A stretch of 8,501 nt of DNA from the NCBI GenBank assembly GCA_030616825.1, contig JAUWWO010000008.1, forward strand, positions 1-8,501, read 5' to 3'. Each line of letters starts with the position of its first letter. The first letter of the stretch is position 1. A model generated the notes under the pieces. The model saw only the letters and a list, made by a program, of their open reading frames with translations. It had not been told where the DNA came from and did not search any database. This stretch comes from Candidatus Margulisiibacteriota bacterium. Lineage in GTDB: Bacteria > Margulisbacteria > WOR-1 > JAUWWO01. Of this stretch, positions 1 through 6,660 are shown piece by piece. The position numbers were made by a program, and so were the translations under genes.

Positions 1-581
1 CGCCTGTAAACTCGTCCAGGAACGATTATGGCAACAGGCGGCTTCTGCCGCTCCATAATCCTTATCTGCACTGGAGAAGTATGAGTCCGAAGGAGAACAT
101 TATCCGTTATATAAAGCGTAGACCACATATCCCTTGCCGGATGATGGGTAGGAATATTCAGGGCTTCGAAATTATAATAATCCGTTTCCACATCCGGGCC
201 AGTGGCAATAGAATAACCAAGTCTCTTAAAGATGTCTTTGGTCTCATCAAGAACCTGAGTTATTGGGTGGAGTCTCCCCCTCTCTGGCCGGAAACCAGGA
301 AGGGTTACATCGATGGGTTCAGATTTAATCTTCTTCAACGCTCCAAGCTCTTGAGCTTTCCCCGCAAAAAGGTCGTCAAGCTTATCTTTCAGGGCATTTG
401 CAGTTTGACCTGCAGCCTTTTTCTCTACCTCTGGAAGATCTTTCAGACTCCGTAAAACAGTTGAGAGCTCTCCTTTTCTGCCCAAATATTTTATTCGCAG
501 GGTTTCTAGTTCCTCAGAAGAAGTAATCTTTTCAAGAGAAGCCTTTGCTTCTTCTCCAATTTTCTTAATTTTATCCTGCAT
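1..581 (-). CDS. pheS: Phenylalanyl-tRNA synthetase alpha subunit, C-terminus cut by window edge
   Basis: This is the catalytic alpha chain of the cytoplasmic (alpha-beta)2 enzyme that charges tRNA-Phe with phenylalanine. The 193 visible residues begin MQDKIKKIGEEAK and open with the charged, helical tRNA-binding arm (about residues 1-85). The class II catalytic core follows: GRLHPIT around 102-107, the FEALNIPTHHPARDM block at 138-152, LLRTHTSPVQIR at 163-174, and PGRVYR at 188-193, the start of motif 2. Family members are about 340 residues, so some 150 C-terminal residues, including motif 3, lie beyond the left edge. The start is supported by the typical N-terminal length and by an upstream AGGAG. 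The gene follows the RNA methyltransferase gene by only 9 bp and is probably co-transcribed with it; pheT would be expected next but is out of view. Identity is near certain from the motifs. Confidence 0.96.
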   Translation of the reverse strand, partial: MQDKIKKIGEEAKASLEKITSSEELETLRIKYLGRKGELSTVLRSLKDLPEVEKKAAGQTANALKDKLDDLFAGKAQELGALKKIKSEPIDVTLPGFRPERGRLHPITQVLDETKDIFKRLGYSIATGPDVETDYYNFEALNIPTHHPARDMWSTLYITDNVLLRTHTSPVQIRIMERQKPPVAIIVPGRVYR

Positions 582-590
582 AAACTATCT

Positions 591-1406
591 CTAGGCTCCT
601 TTTGTCCTTTGCCTCAAAGCTTCATAAAACAGTATCGAAGCAGCTACGCCAACGTTTAATGATTCTGCTTCTCCAACCATTGGAATCTTAACATGATGGT
701 CACAAAGATTTAACAATTCTTCAGGTAATCCAGATGCCTCGCTCCCAAGGACAATTGCTACCGAAGAAGAATACTCTATATCCCAAAAATCGGATTTTGC
801 CCTGGGAGTTGTTGCAACCAATTGTATTCCCTTCTCATGTATCCGCTTGATACCAACCTTTATATCATCAAGGCAAACAATGGGAAGATGAAAAATTGAT
901 CCCATTGACGACCTCACGGTCTTTGCGTTATACATATCAACAGAGCCCTTTGAGGTTACAATTCCTGTTGCCCCTGTGGCATCCGCAGTGCGGATTATTG
1001 TGCCCATATTGCCCGGATCCTGAATTCCAACGCAGACTGCAATCAAAGGGTTTTTCCCAGAACAGAGCTCGTCAAGTATCCCCTCCCCCATGTTCACAAC
1101 TGCGAGGACCCCCTGAGGAGTTTCAACTTCTGAGAGCTTGCTCATTAATTTATCGGAAATTTCAAGGGTCTCCACCCCAGCAGATGACAAATCAGCTAAA
1201 AGAGCTTTGCCTTCTTTTGAGGTCGTGATCCTTTTCGAAAAAAGGGCAAAATCTATCTTGAATTGCCCCTGCTCCCTCGAGGCTTTTAATGCCTCGGAAA
1301 CCAGATGAATTCCTTCTACAACGAATTTTTTTTCTTTTTCCCTGTACTTACGAAGACCCAAGGATTTAACATACTTGACCTTGGGGTTACTTAAACTGGT
1401 TATCAT
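591..1406 (-). CDS. SpoU/TrmH-family RNA 2'-O-ribose methyltransferase
   Basis: This 271-residue enzyme is predicted to transfer a methyl group from S-adenosylmethionine to a ribose 2'-OH of rRNA or tRNA, in the cytoplasm. The N-terminal part (about 1-105) is the small substrate-binding domain, opening with SLSNPKVKYVKSL and KKFVVEG. The C-terminal part is the trefoil-knot SPOUT domain with all three signature motifs: DPGNMGTIIRTADATGA at 130-146 (N133, R139), VLGSEASGL at 219-227 (E223), and IPMVGEAESLNVGVAAS at 241-257 (S249, N251). Length and layout match the RlmB/TsnR/YsgA-like group; the exact target nucleotide cannot be read from sequence, so no symbol is given. The ATG fits the conserved N-terminus. 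No Shine-Dalgarno precedes it, and a TATAAT lies 10 nt upstream. It sits directly ahead of pheS; a SpoU-type gene near pheS is also known in Bacillus (ysgA). Confidence 0.93.
   Translation of the reverse strand: MITSLSNPKVKYVKSLGLRKYREKEKKFVVEGIHLVSEALKASREQGQFKIDFALFSKRITTSKEGKALLADLSSAGVETLEISDKLMSKLSEVETPQGVLAVVNMGEGILDELCSGKNPLIAVCVGIQDPGNMGTIIRTADATGATGIVTSKGSVDMYNAKTVRSSMGSIFHLPIVCLDDIKVGIKRIHEKGIQLVATTPRAKSDFWDIEYSSSVAIVLGSEASGLPEELLNLCDHHVKIPMVGEAESLNVGVAASILFYEALRQRTKGA
594..603 (-). promoter_or_regulatory. Ribosome binding site for pheS inside the end of the upstream gene
   Basis: On the minus strand the sequence reads AAAAGGAGCC, with AGGAG at 600-596, 14 nt before the pheS ATG. 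It lies within the last codons of the RNA methyltransferase gene, just before its TAG stop. The spacing is longer than the usual 5-10 nt. Ribosomes finishing the upstream gene would therefore stop within reach of the pheS start, which fits translational coupling (inference). Confidence 0.6.
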
Positions 1407-1416
1407 TTTGAGAAAA

Positions 1417-1445
1417 ATTATACTTTAAATTAAGGGGTTTAGCAA
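1417..1445 (-). promoter_or_regulatory. Candidate sigma-70-type promoter for the RNA methyltransferase-pheS unit
   Basis: On the minus strand, TTGCTA (1445-1440, 4/6 to the -35 consensus) is followed after exactly 17 bp by a perfect TATAAT (1422-1417). Only 10 nt separate the -10 hexamer from the ATG at 1406. A start site 6-7 nt downstream of the -10 would leave a leader of about 3-4 nt. No Shine-Dalgarno is present (the pre-start sequence is TTTTCTCAAA), which fits a leaderless or nearly leaderless message. The assignment rests on pattern only. Confidence 0.6.
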
Positions 1446-1473
1446 GAAAAAAAGAAGAAAGAGGAGCTTCTTT
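1446..1473 (-). terminator. Likely intrinsic terminator of the polysaccharide operon
   Basis: Just past the TGA of the sugar transferase gene, the minus strand has AAAGAAG (1473-1467), a 9-nt loop, and CTTCTTT (1457-1451). The last three Ts of that arm run on through 1450-1447, giving a run of seven Ts. The 7-bp stem is AT-rich with only two G-C pairs, so it is weak thermodynamically, but the uninterrupted T run and position fit a terminator. The -35-like element of the next unit abuts the T run. Confidence 0.5.
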
Positions 1474-1476
1474 ACT

Positions 1477-2889
1477 TCAGTACGCCCCCCTGGTAAACAA
1501 TACCGTCGGAATAGTCCTAAGCAAAATCTTAATATCCAACCACAAAGACCAGTTTTCTATGTAATAAATATCTAATCGAACCATGTCTTCAAAAGGCAAA
1601 CGGGATCTTCCGGAAACCTGCCAGAGCCCGGTCATTCCAGGTGCTGTTCGGAGTCTCTTCATGTGCCAGCTGCGATACTTTTCAACCTCACTTGGTATTG
1701 GAGGACGAGGTCCAACCAGACTCATCTCACCGCGCAACACATTGAAGAGCTGCGGCAGCTCATCCAGACTAAATTTCCTCATGAACCACCCTACCCTCGT
1801 TATCCTTGGATCTTTCTTCATCTTGAATACATGCCCCTCGACTTCGGAAAGATGCTCAAGTTGAGGGAAAAGCTTTTCAGCGTTTTTTATCATTGAACGA
1901 AATTTACAGAGCATAAAATGCTCGCCATCGCGACCAACACGCGCCTGAGTGAAAAACACAGGACCAGGAGAATCAAGTTTAATTAGGATCGAAAGCAGCA
2001 AGAATAGAGGCGAAAGAATAATAAGAAGCAAAGCTCCCCCAAATAAATCCGCTGTCCTTTTTATAAATGCGTTGAGTCCTTTGAGCCTTATCTCGCTTAT
2101 GGTAACTATGGGAATGCCGCCTACTTCATCGGTGTCAACGCGGCTGGCCATAATTTCCAGTATCCCCGGTACGATCTTAAATTCAACCCTCTCCCTCTCA
2201 CATTCTGTTATTATGTCTAACACTCTTTCGTGAGGGATCTTTGATGTGGCAATAATTACTTCCTTTGTGCCGGACTCCCTTATAACATCCTTGACCTTAG
2301 AAATATATCCTATAACCTTGAAACCATTAAACTCTTTGCCAATTTTTTCTGGATCATCGTCAAGATATCCGATAACACGATATCCAAGACCAGGGTTTTC
2401 TCCTATCTTTAAAGCAAGCGCCTGCCCCATATCTCCAGCGCCAATGATTAGTGTTCTCTTTATTCTGATGCCGCGGCTGTAGAGATAGCTCTGGAAGCCA
2501 TCAACAAGGAATCGGGAAAGGGTTACAAAAATAAATGCCAGGCCCCATGCATAAATCAAAACCTGTCTGGAAAACCAGAGTCCTCTATAAAGGAAGAGGA
2601 GTCCCAAAAGGAGCAACGCGGAGACAGTTACTGCGCCAAAAACAGATGCAGCTTCGTCCACTATGGTTCCTTTTTTTTGAACATATAAACCAAACATCTC
2701 AAATATGGCAAGCCAAACGAGAACTACGAAGATCAAAATCCTTAGGTATTCTTCTATTTCCGGTATCGTTGCTGGAGTGATAAAGGGAACGATCTTAAAT
2801 CTGAGGTAATACGCAAATATGAATGAGAGTGATATTAACAAAGCATCTGATATAGTCAAAAATACAATCTGCCCTAAAGATCTCCTCAT
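1477..2889 (-). CDS. Polyprenyl-phosphate hexose-1-phosphate transferase (WbaP/WcaJ type), initiating enzyme for glycan assembly
   Basis: This 470-residue membrane enzyme is predicted to transfer a sugar-1-phosphate from a nucleotide sugar to undecaprenyl phosphate, the first step of lipid-linked polysaccharide synthesis. Four N-terminal membrane segments (about 5-30, 50-70, 85-101, 107-126) precede a Rossmann-like CoA-binding_3 domain with IIGAGDMGQ at 148-156. A membrane hairpin (about 283-305) leads into the phosphoglycosyl-transferase domain: DSPGPVFF at 306-313, RVGRDG at 317-322, KFRSM at 329-333, the catalytic Asp-Glu in SLDELPQL (D376, E377), LVGPRP at 391-396 and GLWQVSGRS at 421-429. 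The length is full for the family. The ATG directly follows the upstream TAG with no gap, and an AGGAG (2902-2898) sits 8 nt before it inside the polymerase gene, so translation is probably coupled. It is the last gene of the block. Sugar specificity (glucose, galactose or other) cannot be told. Confidence 0.94.
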   Translation of the reverse strand: MRRSLGQIVFLTISDALLISLSFIFAYYLRFKIVPFITPATIPEIEEYLRILIFVVLVWLAIFEMFGLYVQKKGTIVDEAASVFGAVTVSALLLLGLLFLYRGLWFSRQVLIYAWGLAFIFVTLSRFLVDGFQSYLYSRGIRIKRTLIIGAGDMGQALALKIGENPGLGYRVIGYLDDDPEKIGKEFNGFKVIGYISKVKDVIRESGTKEVIIATSKIPHERVLDIITECERERVEFKIVPGILEIMASRVDTDEVGGIPIVTISEIRLKGLNAFIKRTADLFGGALLLIILSPLFLLLSILIKLDSPGPVFFTQARVGRDGEHFMLCKFRSMIKNAEKLFPQLEHLSEVEGHVFKMKKDPRITRVGWFMRKFSLDELPQLFNVLRGEMSLVGPRPPIPSEVEKYRSWHMKRLRTAPGMTGLWQVSGRSRLPFEDMVRLDIYYIENWSLWLDIKILLRTIPTVLFTRGAY

Positions 2890-5523
2890 CTATTTAACTC
2901 CTAACGTCTGTAACATTTTCTTAGCATAAGCGTTATTCGGATCGATGATCAAAACTTGATTGAACTCCCCCTTGGCTTTTTCAGTCTTTCCCTCTTTATA
3001 ATATATCAAACCTAAATTGTTATGAGCATCAATATTGGTTGGATCATTTATTATCACCTGAAGGAGTTCTCCCTTTGCCGCTTTAAGATTTCCAGTTCGG
3101 ATATAGGCCAGCCCTAAATTAACCCTTGCCTTGACGTTGCCTGGCTCGAGTTCCAGTATCTTCCCAAAGACCTGTATAGCCTCATTATATGCCTTAAGCA
3201 TCATATGGGTAATGCCCAGATTTTCCAAAAGGGCTTTATTCTTTGGATATTTCTCAAGTGCCTTCTTAAAGACCTCAACGATTCTCTTAGGCTCCCTCAT
3301 CTTTGTATACACTACACCAAGCCGCTGCATGGACATGCTTAAATTGGGATTGATCATAAATGCCTTCTTATACTCTTCGGCGGCTTTCTCAAGCTCTCCT
3401 TTTGATTCATAAACTATACCCCTGTTATGATACGCCTCAGCATAATATGGATCAACGGCAATTGCATTATTTGTGAATTCAAGTGACTTATCAAGAGAAT
3501 CAGGAACATTAAATGTGTGCAGTGTTATATACGTTTTCCCCATAATATAGAAATCGTCCGCATTATGGGGATCTGCCAAAGATGCTCGCTTAAGCACTGA
3601 GATTGCTTTCTCATGCCACTTGAGCTTGTCAGGGACATTGCGCGCAATATTAAGGTGAGTAATACCATAATAAGTCATTGCCCCACCCTCGTAAGGACTT
3701 ATCTCTAGAGATTTTCTGAAACTGACTAGAGCTTGTTCAAACATCTTCCTTTCGATATATACCTTGCCTGATTTGTAGAATCTATCAGCACGAAACTGAA
3801 TTGTTGAAAAGTGCCATAAAAACATTAAAGCAAATATTACCCCTGCAACAGATAACCATGGTACCTGTGAGATTGGTATTCCCATGAACCGGGGAAGGGA
3901 TAGCTCCTCATCACTTCGTATCTCCGGGACAGAAACCATCCCAAACATTATCCAAAGAAGCGTAGAAATGGCAACAACCCCAAAACTGAATTGATTCTGG
4001 ATAAAGTATGAGGTTGCAGCTGCAAGTATTCCTGCATTGTAGATCTTAAAATCACTGTCAAATGCCCCTCTTAATTTGCGAAGTCCAAGCTTATAAAAAG
4101 TAAAGATCAACCATATATAAATGATAAAAGAGACAATCCCTTTGGTTACAGAAACATCAAAGACCTCGTTATGGCATCTATCCTGTTTTACGTGAAAGGA
4201 CTCTTTAAACCTGAAAAGCTCAGTCTCATACCGTGGGAAGACCATCTTAAGCACTTCTGGACCTATGCCAAAGAATGGTCTGTCAGCAATTATGGCAAAT
4301 GCGCTCTTCCAGGTTTCGATCCTGGATCCTGCAGCTCCACGAAGCTCCAAGCCAATTGGTTGCTTTTCCGCGGTCTCTACTTTCTTGGATTTAACTTCTT
4401 CAGGCCTAACTTCTTCAGGCCTTATTTCCTCAACCCTTACTTCTTCTGCAAAACGTTTAATTGGCGAAAACTGAGGCTTGGAGAAAGTAACAGCTGTAAT
4501 CATTAAAAGGATAATGCCAAGAATCCCCAATTCTTTCCAGTGTTCTAATAGATTTTTTCTGTTCACCAATACTATAAAGAGCACACCGGCCCCAAATAAA
4601 GCAAGAAGCCCTCCACGACTCTGAGTAAATAATATACACGTATAAATCAGCGGCAGACTGATAAAAAGTATTCCATCTAAAACCAATGGGTCTATCTCCT
4701 TTGAGGCAAATACAAAGATTAAAGCCAATGATGTTACGACAGCCCAGGAAATCACAAGGAGTGGAAAGATAGTAGTATCAACCCAATAGATCATTAGTAA
4801 ATATGCAACCAAAAAGCCAATAAAAGGCAGAACTATAATTGCCTGGGAAATAATATGATCTACTATTTTGTCGCGTCTCTCAAAATCATGTTTACATTCT
4901 GAGAAGTCCAAAATTCTTCTTTTGTCCATTACCAAAAGCGAAAGCCCAAAAAAGAAAGCCATGATCACATACGCTGCAAGAAAATTTGGCTGTCCTATGG
5001 TGGCGATAACCCTATGCCAGGTAATCACCCCACCCCAGGCATAAGGGTCCTTCCCCATACGCTGGATTATTCCATATATGGACATAAGTGTTGCAGCAGA
5101 GATGACAGTAAAAAATATCCTTCTAAATTGTTCTTTGGTCTTTATGAAATTTGTGACAGTAAAGAAAAGCAGTCCCCAGACATAAATTGTAGAGAGCCCT
5201 TCATAGCGACCATAAAACCCCATAAAACTCAGGAGCACGTGAACAGAAGTTAGTGTAGCGATAGTACAGGCAAGCATATAAGAGGCAACCGGCCAATCAA
5301 GGACTGCTCGAACAAATTTGTGCTCTCTAAATATAAGTATCTTGCATGTCCACACAGTAAGAATGAGGAGCACTAAAATCCTTATGACCGCAGTTTTTGT
5401 TCCAGAAAAAACGATCCCGATCCTTCTATCAAAGACGGTCGGGGCAAGAAAGACAAGAAGGAGAAAGATAATCTCCACCGCTAAATCGAAGTATTTTGAT
5501 TGAACTCGTTCCAGCTTTTGCAT
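2890..5523 (-). CDS. O-antigen polymerase/ligase-family membrane protein with C-terminal TPR array
   Basis: This 877-residue protein has about 15 hydrophobic segments (roughly residues 13-575) and then soluble TPRs. Family signatures are GFYGRYEGL (102-110), GQPNFLAAY (177-185), TQSRGGLLAL (300-309), RIETWKSAFAII (401-412) with DRPFFGIG (414-421), and HNEVFDVSVTKGI (451-463). These match the Wzy_C family, which polymerises lipid-linked repeat units (Wzy) or transfers glycan to lipid A-core or protein (WaaL, PglL). Basic residues fall in alternate loops (e.g. 200-219, 321-330, 480-494), which predicts an external large loop at about 348-461 and an external C-terminus. Residues 579-877 hold about eight TPR units; units 2 and 3 are expanded to about 40 residues. 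The large loop contains a pentapeptide repeat at 360-379. An in-frame TAA three codons upstream rules out a longer ATG start, and no good Shine-Dalgarno is present. Polymerase, lipid ligase and protein O-glycosyltransferase roles cannot be told apart from sequence. Confidence 0.9.
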   Translation of the reverse strand: MQKLERVQSKYFDLAVEIIFLLLVFLAPTVFDRRIGIVFSGTKTAVIRILVLLILTVWTCKILIFREHKFVRAVLDWPVASYMLACTIATLTSVHVLLSFMGFYGRYEGLSTIYVWGLLFFTVTNFIKTKEQFRRIFFTVISAATLMSIYGIIQRMGKDPYAWGGVITWHRVIATIGQPNFLAAYVIMAFFFGLSLLVMDKRRILDFSECKHDFERRDKIVDHIISQAIIVLPFIGFLVAYLLMIYWVDTTIFPLLVISWAVVTSLALIFVFASKEIDPLVLDGILFISLPLIYTCILFTQSRGGLLALFGAGVLFIVLVNRKNLLEHWKELGILGIILLMITAVTFSKPQFSPIKRFAEEVRVEEIRPEEVRPEEVKSKKVETAEKQPIGLELRGAAGSRIETWKSAFAIIADRPFFGIGPEVLKMVFPRYETELFRFKESFHVKQDRCHNEVFDVSVTKGIVSFIIYIWLIFTFYKLGLRKLRGAFDSDFKIYNAGILAAATSYFIQNQFSFGVVAISTLLWIMFGMVSVPEIRSDEELSLPRFMGIPISQVPWLSVAGVIFALMFLWHFSTIQFRADRFYKSGKVYIERKMFEQALVSFRKSLEISPYEGGAMTYYGITHLNIARNVPDKLKWHEKAISVLKRASLADPHNADDFYIMGKTYITLHTFNVPDSLDKSLEFTNNAIAVDPYYAEAYHNRGIVYESKGELEKAAEEYKKAFMINPNLSMSMQRLGVVYTKMREPKRIVEVFKKALEKYPKNKALLENLGITHMMLKAYNEAIQVFGKILELEPGNVKARVNLGLAYIRTGNLKAAKGELLQVIINDPTNIDAHNNLGLIYYKEGKTEKAKGEFNQVLIIDPNNAYAKKMLQTLGVK
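4387..4446 (-). repeat. Four-unit 15-bp tandem repeat coding EEVRP-like pentapeptides
   Basis: Four imperfect in-frame 15-bp units lie in the large-loop coding region of the polymerase/ligase gene. They encode EEVRV, EEIRP, EEVRP and EEVKS (residues 360-379). On the plus strand each unit ends in TTCTTC (TTCCTC in one), and the last G-G-C-C-T-containing units differ from each other at few positions. The unit length is a multiple of three, so gain or loss of units would keep the frame. Confidence 0.8.
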
Positions 5524-5531
5524 AATAGATT

Positions 5532-5560
5532 ATTCTACCATGAAGGGCAAAATTTGGAAA
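5532..5560 (-). promoter_or_regulatory. Candidate extended -10 promoter ahead of the polymerase/ligase gene
   Basis: In the 42-bp gap before the gene, the minus strand has TTTCCA (5560-5555, 4/6 to -35), a 17-bp spacer ending in TGG, and TAGAAT (5537-5532, 5/6 to -10). TG one base before the hexamer is the extended -10 element. Only 8 nt separate the -10 from the ATG, so a start site at the usual distance would yield a leaderless message. It may add an internal start to the operon; the gene could equally be read only from upstream. Confidence 0.45.
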
Positions 5561-5565
5561 CCAAC

Positions 5566-6660
5566 TCACTTAAAAAATGCTTTGTATTTTTCTTGCACAA
5601 ATTCCTTAATCTTTTTCTTAAATATTTCTTTGTCAAAGGAGGCCGCGTGTTCTCTAATCTTTTGGCTGCTGAAATCTATTTTTTCGAATCTTCTGATTGC
5701 CGCTACCAAAGCCTCTGGTGTTTGTTCGTCAAAGAAAATCCCTGTCTCTCCTTCAATTACTGTCTCTAAAGCCCCTCCCTTTCTGTATGCGATAACCGGC
5801 CGGCCAGCTGCCGCAGCCTCCACAGGGGCAATTCCAAAATCCTCTTCCCCAGGGAATATTAAAGCACGGCATCTCGAATAAAAGCTAGAGAGCTCTTTAT
5901 CTGATACACTTCCTAAAAATTCAATTGTAGGCCCCGCTAACTGCTGGAGTTTGCGGCCGTAATCGCCCTCCCCGATTATCTTAAGGGGCAACTTAGTTCG
6001 GTTAAAGGTCTCAATAACAAGCTCAATTTTCTTATACGGCTTCAGTCTTGAGACAACAAGATAATAATCGTCTATCTGGGAAGAAACGGAGAACTTCTCC
6101 GTCTCAACAGGAGGGTTAATAACTATGCTGTCTCTGCCGTAACTCTCAAGTATTCGCCTGGCCACTGTCATCGAATTCGCTATAAAATAATCAACATTAG
6201 CCGAAGTTCTAACATCCCACATCTTTAGTCTCCTTAAATATACAGGAAGGATCGCTTTAAGGAGCGGAGACACCCCTTCTTCCCTTATATAATCTTTATA
6301 TCTCCAGACAAATCGCATTGGATTATGGCAGTAACAAATATGAAGGGTTTCCTCCCCTTTTCTTACCCCTTTGGCAAATGCGCTGCTTGAAGAGAGTATC
6401 ACATCAAAAGCTTTTAAGTTCATGGCCTCAAATGCATAAGGATAAAAAGGAAGATAGGGCTTATAGTGTTTCATTATAGTCGGAAAATATTGCATGAAAG
6501 TGGTTCTGATATCCATATCCCTAAACTCAGAAGGCATCTTCTTCTTATCATAAATTGAAGTGAATATCGGAGCTTCCGGGAAAGCTTCGTGCAAAGCGAG
6601 AACTACACGTTCTGCCCCACCAAATTGATTAAGATAGTCGTGAACAATTGCTAGCTTCAT
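5566..6660 (-). CDS. GT4-family (GT-B fold) glycosyltransferase, WbaZ/mannosyltransferase-like
   Basis: This 364-residue cytoplasmic or membrane-associated enzyme is predicted to add a sugar from a nucleotide donor to the growing lipid-linked glycan. The N-terminal acceptor domain starts MKLAIVHDYLNQFGGAERV, with the glycine-rich GGAER loop at 14-18; YCHNPMRFVWRY (110-121) is typical of O-antigen mannosyl- and related transferases. The linker is followed by the donor domain: SRLKPYKKIELVIETF (204-219), IIGEGDYGRKL (228-238), and EDFGIAPVEAAAAGRPVIA (273-291) with the retaining-enzyme EX7E pair E273/E281. It ends with a basic C-terminal helix. The ATG overlaps the upstream TAA by one base (TAATG), and AAGGGA lies 8 nt ahead, which supports both the start and coupled translation with the GT2 gene. 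Donor and linkage cannot be inferred; mannose is a guess from overall resemblance. Confidence 0.92.
   Translation of the reverse strand: MKLAIVHDYLNQFGGAERVVLALHEAFPEAPIFTSIYDKKKMPSEFRDMDIRTTFMQYFPTIMKHYKPYLPFYPYAFEAMNLKAFDVILSSSSAFAKGVRKGEETLHICYCHNPMRFVWRYKDYIREEGVSPLLKAILPVYLRRLKMWDVRTSANVDYFIANSMTVARRILESYGRDSIVINPPVETEKFSVSSQIDDYYLVVSRLKPYKKIELVIETFNRTKLPLKIIGEGDYGRKLQQLAGPTIEFLGSVSDKELSSFYSRCRALIFPGEEDFGIAPVEAAAAGRPVIAYRKGGALETVIEGETGIFFDEQTPEALVAAIRRFEKIDFSSQKIREHAASFDKEIFKKKIKEFVQEKYKAFFK

Noticed and set aside
81..455. A 124-codon plus-strand open frame opposite pheS
   Set aside because: It lies wholly antisense to a gene with clear PheS motifs, its product is low-complexity and unlike any family I know, and it has no supporting start signals.
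896..1228. A plus-strand frame opposite the RNA methyltransferase gene
   Set aside because: It mirrors a conserved SPOUT coding region, and its product is rich in Pro/Leu/Ser typical of antisense shadows.
1407..1476. A T-box or other riboswitch controlling the pheS unit
   Set aside because: The gap is only 70 bp, is taken up by a terminator and promoter-like elements, and shows no T-box sequence.
4387..4446. The tandem repeats as a CRISPR array
   Set aside because: The units are 15 bp, directly adjacent with no spacers, and lie in frame inside a conserved membrane-protein gene.
4457..4639. A separate 60-codon minus-strand gene within the polymerase/ligase region
   Set aside because: It is in an alternate frame of a continuous, conserved coding region and has no recognisable features.
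5540..5881. Overlapping plus-strand frames opposite the GT4 C-terminus
   Set aside because: They are antisense to conserved GT4 motifs and lack a convincing start or product.
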